Assembly (NCBI GenBank): GCA_018296165.2
Contig: JACKQL020000006.1
Location: forward strand, 62,001-126,000
Direction: 5' to 3'
Length of the DNA stretch: 64,000 nucleotides
Source: Termitomyces sp. T153
Taxonomy: Eukaryota > Basidiomycota > Agaricomycetes > Agaricales > Lyophyllaceae
A program made the translations under genes and the position numbers. Of this stretch, positions 11,815 to 22,838 are shown piece by piece. Under the pieces are notes generated by a model, which had not been told where the DNA came from, did no database searches, and saw only the letters and a list, made by a program, of their open reading frames with translations. The first letter of the stretch is position 1; each line of letters begins with the position of its first letter.

Positions 11815-11995
11815 TCATTGATGAAAGTCCTGGAGTTTGTTGGAGGCTCCATCAAGGTTTTTTTGGGGTTCCCAAGTATTGTCCTCAGGTCCATAGCCCT
11901 TCCAGCAGACCAAGTATTGGGGTCAGCCACAGACTAAGCAGGAGTTGAGGATTTGGTTGACCTCATAGTAATACTCATCCTCAACTTTGACGGGG
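11815..11995 (-). pseudogene. Chromodomain of gypsy family 1
   Basis: At the end of the polyprotein the minus strand reads VEDEYYYEVNQILNS, a stop, then [19 protein letters not shown] and [14 protein letters not shown] before a stop. The aromatic residues and the WKGY..E.NTWEP core are those of a chromodomain, which in chromoviruses targets integration to chromatin. One internal stop lies between strand 1 and strand 2. Confidence 0.85.
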
Positions 11996-12039
11996 GGCAG
12001 TCAGCTGGGGCATTGGCCAGGGAATGGGTCCAGAGCATG

Positions 12040-13420
12040 TCTTTCAAGAAGTCAGATGTGGAACATGGGGTGGAGGCCCTTCAAGCCCAGAGGTAGGTTG
12101 AGCTTGTATGCATGCATGGAGACCTTCTGGAGGACTTTGAAAGGGCCAAAATGTTTGTGATTGAGTTTGATGGAGGGCCTCTGAGTCTTGAAATTTTGTC
12201 AATTGAGCTAGACCAAAGTGCCAGGGGGCTAGTTGGGGGTCGGTTTGTGTCAGGCATCAGCGTGCTTGGAGTAGGCTTGATTGGTGGTATGGATTTCATC
12301 CCAGAGGAACTGGTGGAGGGACTGGAGATCCTCAGCAACTTCATGGGCAATGTGGGAGGGGATATCCTTGAGGGATAACATGAGTCAGGGGTGGTAGCCC
12401 TTATTGGCATAGAAGGGGAACACTCCAGTGGTGGAGTGTGGTGTGTTGTTGTAGGTAAACTCAGTGAGGGGGAGTTCTGCATGCCAGTCATTCTGTAAAT
12501 AGTTAACATAGAGGCAGAAATACTATTCCAATGTCTGGTTTACTTGTTCAATTTGCCTGTCAGTCTCTGGGTGATAGGCGGTGGAGAGATTGGTTTTGAT
12601 TTTGAGTGCCTTGCATAGTGATTGCCAGAAATGAGATACAAACAGAGGTCTGCAGTCAGAGATAATGTCATCTGAGAGTCTGTGCTTGGAGATGATGTTG
12701 TTCAGGAGTCTGTGCTTGGAGAATACATGTTTGAGGAATAGTTTGGCAGACTCTGGAGCATTGTTGGTGGTGTGGCAGGGGATGAAGAGGGCTTGCTTAG
12801 TGAGGCAGCAGATGACAATGAGGATCACATCAAAACCTTCAGAGTCAGGGAGTTCAACAATATGATCCATCAATATTGAGGACCAGGGGCATCAGCCAAT
12901 GGGGAGGGGCTTCAATAACCCATAGGGGTGGTGTCAGGGTACCTTGGCCTGGAGACAAGGTTTGCAGGCCCTTACATATTGCATGACATCCTTCCTCATT
13001 CCTGGCCAAAAGTAAGTCCAGGAGATGAGTTGAAGAGTCTTACAAATTCCTGGATGTCCCCAGAGCTTGTAGTTGTGGTGTTGCCAGAGTATGTTGAGAT
13101 GAATAGACTTGTGGTCCAGAGCATAAATTCATCCACTCTGGAGCAGGAGGTGGTGGTCCAGAGACAGCATGAAGGGGTTTTTGGTGTTTGACTCATCAAT
13201 GGAATTGTTGCAGGAGTTGTGCTGGGTGAAGAAAGGGTCCAGGAGTGAGTTTCTGATTTGATGGAGGATTCCTTCTTCATCTGAAATCAGCATGGCATGT
13301 AGATGTTCAGGGGGGATTACCACTCAATGGTTGAATGTGTTCCATTTGGCTTCAAAGGACTTTTTCAGATACACATCGGACCTCCAAGTGAGGGCATCAG
13401 GCTTTGTGCCCAGTCGTCCA
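12040..13420 (-). pseudogene. Integrase of gypsy family 1
   Basis: The zinc-binding region is decayed (about 13050-12960). The catalytic core (12873-12523) has DHIVELPDSEGFD, a Thr-rich TTNNAP segment and YHPETDRQIEQVNQ with the final Glu. Downstream (about 12500-12050) lies the GPFKVLQKVSMHAYKLNLP segment of the C-terminal domain. Inside the core, a 30-bp tandem duplication (12662-12721) gives SKHRLLNNIISKHRLSDDII. Stops occur, so the protein is not functional. Confidence 0.85.
12662..12721 (-). repeat. 30-bp in-frame tandem duplication inside integrase
   Basis: Units 12662-12691 and 12692-12721 both end GAGTCTGTGCTTGGAG and differ at several positions in their first halves. In protein terms they add ten residues to the integrase core. 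Confidence 0.8.
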
Positions 13421-13439
13421 GGGTGGTAGTGGATGGTGA

Positions 13440-15060
13440 AGTCATACTCTGAGAGGGTTTCAGACCATTGAGCTTAGTAGTGACTGAGTTGCTTTGTGGT
13501 CATGAAGTATTGCAGATTGTTGTGGTCGGAGTAGACTTGGATGTGGTGTGGGGATTCCTTGAGGTAGGCCCACTACTGATGGAAAGCTTTGACAATTGCA
13601 AGGAGTTCCTTGTCATAGATGTCATAGTTGAGCTCCATGGGGATCATCAAATAGGTGTAGAAGGCAATGGGGCAGAGATCCTTGCCTTCAGAGTCCAGCT
13701 GGGAGAGTATTCTGGCAATGGCATAGTTGGAGGCATCACATTTGGGTACGATCAGCAGAGAGGGGTCAAAATAGCAGAGAACCAGAGCAGAGGTGAAGGC
13801 CTTCTTTAGGAGGAGGAAGATGCTTTGGCACTTGCTGTTCCAATCCCAAGGGGTGTTCTTCTGTGTGAGTTGGTTGAGAGATTTGGTGATTCCAGAGTAG
13901 TTGTCAATGAATCGGCAGTAAAAGTTAGCAAACCCCAGAAACAACTGTACCTCCTTGACGTTTTGCAGTGGGGGCCAATTGAGTATAGCTGCAACCTTGG
14001 TGGAATCCATGCGCATGCCATCAGGAGTGATGATGACCCTGAGGTATTTGACCTCTATTGTGTGGAAGGAGCATTTTTCAGGTTTGGTGTGAAGGTGATA
14101 CTCCTGGAGTCATTCCAAGACATGGCAGACATGCCCCAGATGCTCTGCCAGCAAATTTAAGTAGATCAGGATGTCATCCAGGTACACAATAACAAAAATG
14201 TCATTCATGTCATGGAAGATGTCATTTATGAAGTACTGGAATGTGGTGGGGGAGTTAGTCATTCCAAAGAGCATTATGAGGTCCTCAAAGAGGCTATAGC
14301 AGGTGCAAAAGGCAGTCTTCCATTCATGTCCCAGAGCAATCCAGACATTGTTGTAGCCAGAGCAGAGGTCTATCTTTGTGTAAACCTTGGCACTGCAGAG
14401 ACAGTCAATGAGATCTCCAATCAGGGGGAGGGGATACTGGTTCTTTTTGGTGACTTTGTTGAGTCCCCAATAATCCACACAGAGTCAGAGCAACCTGTCC
14501 TTCTTCTTGGCAAACAAGACCAGAGCACTGGTGGCAGAGATCAATGGGCATATGAAACCCTTGCTGAGCATGTTGTCAAGGTACTCCTTCAGGGCCTGGA
14601 GCTCAATCTCAGACATGTTGTAGATCTTGCCAAATAGGGGTGAGGTGCCTTCTTCAAGGTCAATCTTGTGATTATAGGAGTGGTGCAGGGAAAGTTCTTT
14701 GGCACTCCCTTCAGAGAACATGTCAGCAAATTCATGATACTCTGGGGGAACTACTTCAGATAGGATCTGTTCCTCCATTTTGCTCTCCAGCATGGTAATT
14801 TCTGCATGGAGGTGCTCCTTGGATAGGGCTGGCATGATTTGCAACTGGAAGGCAGGGGTGCTGTCCTGTAGAAGGCATGCAAAGGGGGCAGCACCAATGA
14901 GCTTAATGTCAAGGCTTTCAGAGTTGGCAGGGGTGGATGACAGGGTGGTAGCAGTTGAGTCTGGAGTGGTGGCAGAGTTGGTTGGAGGAGTTGAGCATTG
15001 CTGGTCAGTGGGCCTTTGTATCAATTCCAAGGTATGTTGGAAGGTGGCCATCATAGTTTG
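13440..15060 (-). pseudogene. Reverse transcriptase and RNase H of gypsy family 1
   Basis: The RT N-terminal part (15054-14485) includes VVPPEYHEFADMFSE and HHSYNHKIDLEEG. The palm (14478-14110) includes [33 protein letters not shown] and the active site VYLDDILIY (about 14190-14165). The thumb and connection (14016 down) read LFLGFANFYCRFI, and RNase H includes CDASNYAIARILSQ and YDKELLAIVKAFH. An in-frame stop and a frame change between 14485 and 14478 and near 14020 interrupt it. Active-site Asp residues are retained. Confidence 0.88.
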
Positions 15061-15249
15061 GTCAGGAGTGACTAAGGCAGGGTTGTGTTTTCTTCACTGT
15101 CAGAATCACTGTCAGGGGTTGATGGGCTCTGGGTTGCTCCAGAAGTGCTAGTGCCAGGGTTGGAGACATTGGAGTCCAAGATAAACTGGAGGCAGAGGGG
15201 GATGGCGGCCACTAAACTTGCTTTGGGGCTGGGAAATTGCATGGTGAGG

Positions 15250-16091
15250 TTCTTCTAGTTGATGTTGGGATTGATGTCTTGCAGCCACGAAAGTTCCAGC
15301 ACAATCAAAGTCAATGGGGGTAGCTGGGTGATGAGGAGCTGGGCCTGAAACTGCAGGTCATTGTTGAAGGTGAGGATGTTGTCTTGGTATTGAGTGATTC
15401 CTGTCATGGTGGGGCTTTCATTGAAGAGTTGGAGCTTGAGGGGTTTGTCAAGGTCATTGCATTGGAGGTCAAGTTGACTGCTGACAAAGGTACTAGAGGC
15501 ACCACTGTCAATGAAGGCAGGGAGTATCTTGGGCAAGCCATCAATTCAGACATTGATGATGAATGACCATGTGGACCTGTAGCAGAGCTGTAAAAGAGTC
15601 TGAAGGTGGTCAATCATGGTCTCAGAGTTCTTGGAGAGGGGCAAGACATTGAAGGGTACCAGTCCAGAGTCAGTGGGGTTGTCCCAATCAAGGTGGAGGG
15701 TGAGGCTAGGCCAGTCAATGCAGAGGTTGGTGGAGTGGAGCTATGAAAAGCCTAAAACAATGAGGACAGAGGGGTGTAGTTTCATGACTAGCAGCTGGAG
15801 CTCTTGTTGTCATCTGTTGGCAAAGGTCATGGTCATTTCCAGGCAGTGTGTGATGTCTCTGGCAGGAGTAGGGTCACCATCTAAGAGCTTGAGGGGGATC
15901 AGAGCAGGAAGGCATTGGAGTTGGTGGGGAGCGAGTGCTGCCAGGGATTCGTTGATGAAGTTATCCATGGCACTGCTGTTGACTAGGGTGGGGACAGAGT
16001 TGTCAGAGAAGGGGAGAGTGGTGTGGAGGAGAAGGGTGGTGGAGGAGTGGGAGGGGAGGTGTGCTGAGAGGTTGTCCAAGGTGAGTACCAT
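15250..16091 (-). pseudogene. Two tandem retropepsin-like domains of gypsy family 1
   Basis: The first domain (16091-15810) reads LVNSSAMDNFINESLAA where a working aspartic protease would have DSGA; both the Asp and the Gly are changed. The second (15536-15255) reads FIDSGASSTFVSSQL with the DSGA motif intact, followed about 60 residues later by a LIVLELSWLQDINP segment that matches the usual ILG-x-x-WL element. Two protease-like domains in one polyprotein is unusual for gypsy elements. My recollection is that related mushroom elements share it, so it may be a family trait and not a rearrangement. Confidence 0.75.
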
Positions 16092-16229
16092 TGCATGAAG
16101 AAGTGTGGCTGGGGCAGAGAAGACGTCAGAGTCTGGTCTGCAGTCTAGTGCATCTTCAAGACCTAAACTGCTGACTTGTTTTCTGTAAACTGGTAATCAT
16201 AGTCTTCTCCATCGATCATCCATATGGTG

Positions 16230-17860
16230 CATCCCATTACCTGTTGTTTAGGACAACTGCAGATGAAGTGTCCCTGCTCACCACATAGGATGCATATGCC
16301 CTTCTTTTGTCATTTCTCCTGTGTATCCTCCAGTATGTTGATCCACAGCCTATTCTGAATCTTGTTTGTGCACAGGGCTTCTTGGTTGTTGGCAAAGTCC
16401 AGAACATTGTCATGGTCATCAGAGCTGGCATCCAGGGGCTCTGGAGTCTCATAGAGGTCAGCAGCATTGAGCTGGGCAGGTGAGCATTGCCCTGAGAGTC
16501 AGTTAGCACTGGTAGTTCCTCAACCCAGAAGGAAATGGGGTGTGGGATTGGCAGGGTTGGCAGAGATCAAGGATTGAGTGCCATTGGCAGCTCCAGCCTG
16601 CCAGTTGGTGTTGCTGGAGGTGTTCCACGAAGTCTGGGGTGCCATGTTTTCACTGTGATCTTCCCAGTAGTGTTGGTTGACCTGAGTAACAAGTGCCTTG
16701 TGCCCATTGTAGGTGGTTTGCTTGGGTGTGAGGTGAAGGACATCCTTGATCTGCTGAGGCAGGGCATGACAGAGGGCAAAGTGGAGGGCATTGTAATTCC
16801 ATCTGGTTTTGTAGGCTTTCATTTGAACTGTACAATGAAGGTCATGAAACGTTTGTTGTTGCACATTCAGAGGTTGAATAGATTCTCCTCCACTTCTGCT
16901 ACAGTGTCAAAGATGCTAAACTTACTTGAGAATTCCTGGGTGAAAGCAAGCCAATTGGAGAGTACAAAGTTGTTGGAGTCAAACTGGAGTAGTGCTGTAT
17001 AATGATTGAAGGTGATTCCCTGCAAATATGACACAGCAAAGGCTACTTGTGAGCTTTTGAGCTGGAAGGTAATGTGCTTAGCTTGGAACATCATTAAACA
17101 CTGAGTTAAAAAAATGTGCCATTTCTGGGAGTCAGCCAGTAAAGGGTTCGGGCTTCTAAATGTCAAGTTTACCTTCCTGAGCCAGTGCATTGTGAGTATC
17201 ATCCTGTGGGTTTTGAGTTTGGAGCAGAGGTCTAGCATTGTAGTAGTAATAATAATTGTTTCTGTTTCCATGTTGGAGGAGGAAGTTGTCCATGGCCAGG
17301 CCCCATCCTCTAGGGGGTCCACTGGAGGGTTGGCCCATGTTGCCCAGGAGAGGCCCTGGGGCCCATTGAGGGGGAGGGGGTCCTCCGGGGGTGGGGGGTC
17401 CAAAGTCATTTGTGTTAGTGGGAGGGTTAGGCATCAAAATGGGCAGGGGACAAGGAGGGTTGGTGGGAAAGGGTGGTCAGGGTGCTCCAGGGCCTGTGGG
17501 CTGCCTCAGGAGAACTGGGACATTAGGATAAGGTGGAGGGGCATTAACACAGGGGGCGCAGAGGTCAAAGTGGGGAGGCCTGTCCCATGGAGGGCCATTG
17601 CATGGGGTGGGCTCATTGGTGGGGTTGCCAGGCTCATTGATGTAGGAAAGAGTCTGGTTATCATCATCGACATGCAGGAGTAGTTGTTGGGAGCAGAGTT
17701 CAGGGATGGCAGGCTGATTCCATGTTTGAAAGGCACTGGGGATGGAGTTGATCTGGGGGCGGGTGGAGAGGGCCAAAGTGTGGGTGGTGGGTTGGTCAAA
17801 CAGTCCCCCTGTGAGGTTGAGGTTCCTCAAGATGCTGGAGGCCATGTTGAGTTCTTCCTA
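16230..17860 (-). pseudogene. Gag of gypsy family 1
   Basis: The Gag polyprotein packages element RNA. A Pro-rich N-terminal stretch (17845-17410) precedes the conserved capsid region (about 17409-16560) with motifs such as WHIFLTQCLMMF, YLQGITFNHYTALLQ and FTQEFSSKFSIFD, which fit the retrotransposon gag domain. Near 16300-16250 an intact CCHC knuckle reads CILCGEQGHFICSC (C-X2-C-X4-H-X4-C). A stop at the boundary near 16866 and frame changes break it. Confidence 0.82.
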
Positions 17861-17869
17861 CTAGTGGGG

Positions 17870-18670
17870 GATGGGAGGCAGGGCTTCACTTCATGTCCCA
17901 ACAGGTTCCTTGTATTGTATATGGAAGGAGTGAGTGGGGTCCAGTGGATCTTCAACGGGGCAGGGGTTCAGACTGGTGTGGATTTCTTCAACCAATGCAT
18001 GGAGCTTGTTTTGTAAATTAGCATCAATGGTCAGAGTGCCTTGCATAGTTTCTGGGAGGTTCCCTTGCAGGTAGCACTTATAGAAGTCAAGGAGTCAATC
18101 TGCCCAAACTCCTGGAGTTGTGGAGGTGTTGGAGTAGCCTAGGCTGACGAGGAGGATGCAAGCATATCTTCCAAACTCTGCAGGAAAGAGGCAGAGGAAG
18201 CAGAGGACCTCATCGCATTGTTGGACATAGGCTTTGACCCTTTGCTGTTTAGGGGAGGAGAGAACTTGAGTAGAGAATGGCAGACAAGAGGGAGAATGAT
18301 TATCTGGGTGCTCTAGAGGGGCTGGAGCTGCAGTGGGAAGCAGGTACATGTAGTAGTGGGCAGAAGGTAGGTGGGGTTGGGGGGTGCTGCAGAGTATTCT
18401 CTGGGGTTCATGCAGGGATTGTTACCATCAGTAGGGAATGCTGAAGGGTAGTGCTAGCCCAGTGGGATTTCCTGGCTGATGGAGGGTGCATAGAATGCCT
18501 GGTTGGGGTTAGGAGTCCAGTGGCAGGAAACATACTGATTTGCAGGGAGGCCTGGGTAGAACAGGGCATAGGGATTTTCAGGGACCAGCCAACTATAGAC
18601 ATCAGTTAGATAGCTGGTGGGGTTGTATGTGGGGTTATATGCAGACATCGAGAACAGGGTAAGGGGGAGT
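17870..18670 (-). pseudogene. 5' leader and N-terminal frame of gypsy family 1
   Basis: Just inside the 5' LTR, the minus strand carries an open frame at 18693-18454. It includes MSAYNPTYNPTSYLTDVYSW and then VPENPYALFYPGLPAN. Element 3 has a decayed counterpart (DVYGWPMPETPYDLF) at the same distance from its LTR, so this protein start belongs to the family and is probably the Gag N-terminus. A Pro-rich frame follows (18349-18095). I cannot tell how it joins to the main Gag frame. Confidence 0.5.
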
Positions 18671-18680
18671 CTTGATATTA

Positions 18681-19713
18681 TGTCAGATTCCACTGATAGC
18701 AGGGGCTCAGCTACACTGGCGAATCCTTACTAGGCAGACACAATGTCCTGCACTTATAACCTAGCACTCTGGAGGTGGCATGGAGAGGAGAGACTTGCAA
18801 GGAGAAGCTAAGGGAAGCAGTCCAAGCAAGTCTGGAGTGGTCGGGGGAAGTCTAAAACCAAGTATATTAATGTTGGGCTTGGGCAGATGTCAAGAACAAG
18901 TTCATAAGCACATAAATAGATTGCAGGGTAGATGGAGGCTTTGCTAGAGATGGGGGCAGAGCCAGAGTTTGATGGTGGGATCAAGTAAGACTGGATGGGT
19001 TCAAGGCCAAGTGAAGGGCAAAGTCCAGAGTTGTCATAAGAATGTTCAGAGTTCATATTGCATACATGGAGTTTATACTGATGTCAGAGATGGAAAGAAC
19101 TTAGGAAAACAAAAGAAATAGAGATAATTGAGATGAGACAGAGATGAGACAAAATGAGACAGACAAAAGAGATAGATTCAAGACTACAATTAGAAATAGA
19201 GACAGAATGAAACACAAGACACAAGAAACCAGTAAATGCAAGTAATATTAAGACTAGAGTATGAGGCGCTACTCTACGACTTATATACTGACTACTGGAC
19301 AGCTCTGGAGAACAGTGGGCAGGGCGGCAGGGCTTGACAGAGCTGCATGGAGTCAACAGGTGTCAGGTATGATCAAGGGGTGGGCTGTGGTGATATTCTG
19401 ATGGGATCATTTGGGGATGTGGGCTGCTCCAAGGTCATCATGATACTTTGGGGCAGGTCAGGCAAACCAGGATAGTGAGTTGGAGGTGTATAATGGGGTC
19501 AGGAACAGTGGGGGAGGATTCCAGGGGCTCAGGAAAAGTGTTGATGGCTGCGGAGAAGGTGTTGGAGTTGGTCAGGGGGCCATCGGGGTTTGCCGGAGAA
19601 GTGTCGGAGTTACCCAGAGTGGGCCCGGAGGGTGGGCGAGGGTTGGGGGAGTTTGATGGGGCATTGGGAAGGACTGGGAACGATGTCAGGGGTCTAGGGA
19701 GCGGGTCGTGACA
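18681..19713 (-). repeat. 5' LTR of gypsy family 1 (1033 bp)
   Basis: On the minus strand it begins TGTCACGACCCGCTCCC and ends GGAATCTGACA, with TG...CA ends and a five-base terminal inverted repeat (TGTCA/TGACA). The internal region begins at 18680 with TAATATCAAGACTCCCC; the element-3 copy has TAATACCAAGACTCCCC at the same place, so this is the primer-binding region, although it does not start with the usual TGG. The outer flank (19714-19718) is CTAAT, with no partner to test for a duplication. Confidence 0.9.
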
Positions 19714-22700
19714 CTAATCATGTCCTAAGGTTCTATGAGCTCTATAAGCATGGGAAACACTTAGAGGATCACCAAGAACACTTGAAGGCATCTATCAATG
19801 TGGTACAAGCAGAAACTACTTGGATCCCACAGATCCCACAGAAAGCCCTTCAATAACCCAAATTATAGGTTAAAGATTTTCATGTTTAAGGACCCACAGA
19901 CCTCATCCTACATTGCACCTTAAAATTCTCAGCTTCATACCCCAGAATAATCAGCAATGAACATACCCATTGCAAAAAGTACAATTGGTTAGAAGATGTT
20001 ATTGATGTTTTATTATTCACTATATCGAAAAGGTTTTGAATCACTATGATCATATATGAGAAAAGAAAAATACTATTTTTCAGTCTCTTATTCCCACTTG
20101 CCAGATTGAACGACTGACCTCATCATGTCCATACATTATTGTACGAGTCATGCGTCCTACCACTGAGATAAGAGGGACTTCATTCCAAGTCTGCTGTCAC
20201 CATATAGGTATCATCATCGGTAGTAGGGCCACAAATCGATCGGGACAATATCCTGCCCAGTCTAGCTAATGCCCACAGTTATTTTTTTATTCCATTTCAC
20301 TCCAAGTATCTCCTACCACTACGTACATACTGCATTCGCAATCAGCAAAGAAACTAATCGCATCCTGAAGTCAAATGGACGTCCGGCTCATTATGCAATG
20401 CTGATGCAAGGAAGACCCGCCCCTTTCGACAAAATCGATAGGCTCAAGTTCAGAGGCAGCCACGCCGAAATATCTCTATCCACACAACACAAGGTTAAGT
20501 TAGAAAGACTTGGATGAGTAAGCTTAGCCTCTAGTATGGTAGAAGCTGCAGCAAGCTCATCAAGGAGCGACGCTGATATGGTCTGGTCTAAGCGCGACCA
20601 GTGCAAGACCAAGTTCTGGGATGTTCTTGATACTGTACAGAATATCTTAGTCGTTGTTTTAACACGATCCCGCTAGCGGGACCCTTTACCTCGCGGGCAT
20701 GATGAATGTGCGAGGGCCCTTTGAGGGCTTGTATAATGGAAGCAATGACTGGAAACATAGGATGTTCCTGCACTGCGTCGTTGTACTTTATCCTCTCAAA
20801 GTGAGCGCGCAGTTCCTCATGTCATGGGAAAGTTCAAGCAGGTCGCCAAAAGAACTCAGTCCGAACCATTGAGTAAGGTGAAACATATGCAGCGCATGCC
20901 TGGGCAAGCGAGAAGACACAAGCGACGCTGAGTCAACCGACAAGAGAGCATGACATGTGGAAATGCCGGCGCGCGTGGCTGGTATCTTGATGCAAACCCA
21001 GATAACTAGGTGAGTACGCTAACTGACATGGAATCGTACACGCTCAATGATCAGCTGGGTGATGTTTGAGTGTGCATCTTTCCTATCAAATGGATGCAAA
21101 AATTGTGCCAGACGAACGGTCTATAGATCTTCGGTCACTCATTGATAATATTCTAGAAACATGCTCAGTATAGACCAAAACGTTTAGAACATCCTGCAAT
21201 CGGTCCCCGACCTCTGTCACACTTGTATCAGGTGTAGGATGCGAAGAAGTGTAGGATGCGAAGTGCGCACATAATCGAATAATCGATAGCTTCAAGCACT
21301 AGTGATTAGTTCCCCAGATGAGTGGTCTAGGTATATCCAATGGCCTGATTGATGATCATATCAGTGAAGGTACTTATATCGCTCATGTTGTCGGGTGGCA
21401 GGGTCCATAGAGTCTAGATCAACTGTAAGCATCTTGCGCAGCTGGGACAAGAGTTGGCTACCGTAAGTCATTGTGAAACCTCGAATCTGGGAGGTACAGC
21501 GTGAGGACCGTTTGCGTAAGTTGACAGCTCCTATGAAAAGACGCCTGATAGTCAGACAAGTCACGGTGCATATGGACCGAAAGTTGCGCGGTGCATGCCA
21601 GTGATCTATGCAGCAGGTGGTGCACCGGCAAGAGCGCCCGTTCGTGAGAACTTCAACTATTGCGGGAATTCGCGACTTGAAAATATCGGAACTGAAAGCA
21701 ATTGTCGCGGGTCGGGTTTCCCCGCTACGGAGTTTGAATGGCCGGCAGTTGCCAGAACTTCGTCACCTTCTGAGAGCAACGGGTTACAGAGTTGTAACGT
21801 GGTTTGTTCTAATGGGACAGGTAGTTCAACTGGTATGTCGTGTGCAATTCCGGCGTGTTCCATTTTAGGCAGAACCGTTACAGCAATCGGCCTGTACGTA
21901 CGTGATCAACCGAAAAGTTCTTCGAGGCGAATGAAGAGATGAAGCCGCTCGACAGGATGGTGTCTCGCCTGTATCACGCCACGCTCCTCAAGCGCTCTTT
22001 GAGGTTTTGCGCTTACGACGTGCTTCGACTGAATCGCATGTGAGCCCATGCTGCTCATTTTCCGCTTGCGTATCTACATACAGTTGATCATTTCGGATCT
22101 TCAACTTGACCAGCCCCTATGTGGCTCCGTTCCCATTTCTCGTCTGTGTATTCTTGTGGATTTCGATGTTGAATTGTCGCATGACTCGGCGATCATGATA
22201 TAAAATTCATACCAGAAGTATGGTTTCTCATCCGGGCCTTCGGTACGGGCACGTTGCCGTATTCTCTGGACTTGTATATATTACCTGATGACTTCGGGTA
22301 AGGTCCACAGCTACCTTGAGTAGCACTCACCTTGCCTTTACCTTGTATTGTTACTTTACTTGACGTACTACCTTGACAACCGATACAAGCTATCTATTAG
22401 CGTTGAAGAAATGATACTTACAAATGATTTCTCCTTATTCTGCTCAAGCTGGTTTCAAATTTTTATGCTCATAAATAGGGAAATTCGAATAAAGAAGCCA
22501 TGGGGTCTCCTTCTCGTGGTATCAGAAAATCATTCATAAGGTACAAGTTCGGTGACTCGAGCAAGTGCAAAGTACCTATCTATCTTTGGTGAGCTTCCTG
22601 CTATCATGAGTAATAATCAATGTTGGTTTAGTGAATCGGGATTTGGGAATTTCATATTCTTTGTTCATCGGTGTATCTTTTAATCTATATGTTTTGCTTT

Positions 22701-22838
22701 CTTGTGTTACGCCACGATCGGAGACATCGTATTATCAAACAAGCGTCATGATGTCATCTGAACGCGAAGTTCGCTCGACCTGTCTCAAAAACGACTCGCA
22801 ATTTCTACTCATCCCACTCAGAGCTCCTAGGAGCAACT
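19714..22838. other. Host-like intergenic DNA without a firm gene
   Basis: CG dinucleotides return from about 20100, marking the edge of the repeat block. Coding-like fragments on the minus strand include 20773-20588 (reading HPMFPVIASIIQALKGPSHI) and 21564-21361 with 21295-21086, which could be exons of one damaged gene. On the plus strand 21595-21942 is open for 115 codons. I recognise none of these and found no convincing exon chain. Only the tRNA-like segment at 20092-20177 is annotated separately. Confidence 0.35.
20092..20177 (-). tRNA. tRNA-like sequence, possibly tRNA-Thr(CGT) with intron, probably degenerate
   Basis: On the minus strand an 86-nt segment folds roughly as a tRNA. The acceptor stem is TCCCTCT/AGTGGGA (one mismatch). 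The D-arm reads TATCTCAGTGGTAGGACG, close to the A-box pattern. The anticodon stem is CATGA/TGATG (one G-G mismatch) around CTCGTA, giving anticodon CGT, followed by a possible 15-nt intron. The T-loop is TTCAATC. A run of T lies about 25 nt downstream. The D-stem is poor and the B-box only partly fits, so it may be a pseudogene or the head of a tRNA-derived SINE. Confidence 0.35.

Larger units (their letters stand above)
11790..19713 (-). mobile_element. Ty3/gypsy chromodomain retrotransposon, family 1, lacking its 3' LTR
   Basis: A minus-strand element whose 5' LTR is 18681-19713. Coding order going down in coordinate is: small N-terminal frame, Gag with zinc knuckle, two retropepsin-like domains, reverse transcriptase, RNase H, integrase, chromodomain. 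That is the order of Ty3/gypsy chromoviruses. No LTR in minus orientation follows the chromodomain, so the 3' end is lost. Stops and frame changes are scattered, but RT keeps YLDD and the LTR still contains many CG pairs (for example GCGGGTCGTG near its end), so this copy looks younger than the other elements in the window. Confidence 0.92.

Noticed and set aside
15616..17683. Several plus-strand frames of 155-189 codons across the gypsy Gag and protease region
   Set aside because: They are antisense to recognised Gag and retropepsin domains on the minus strand.
18660..18680. Classical TGG primer-binding site next to the family 1 LTR
   Set aside because: The sequence after the LTR reads TAATATCAAGAC, without the TGG that pairs with the tRNA CCA end, so no primer tRNA can be named.
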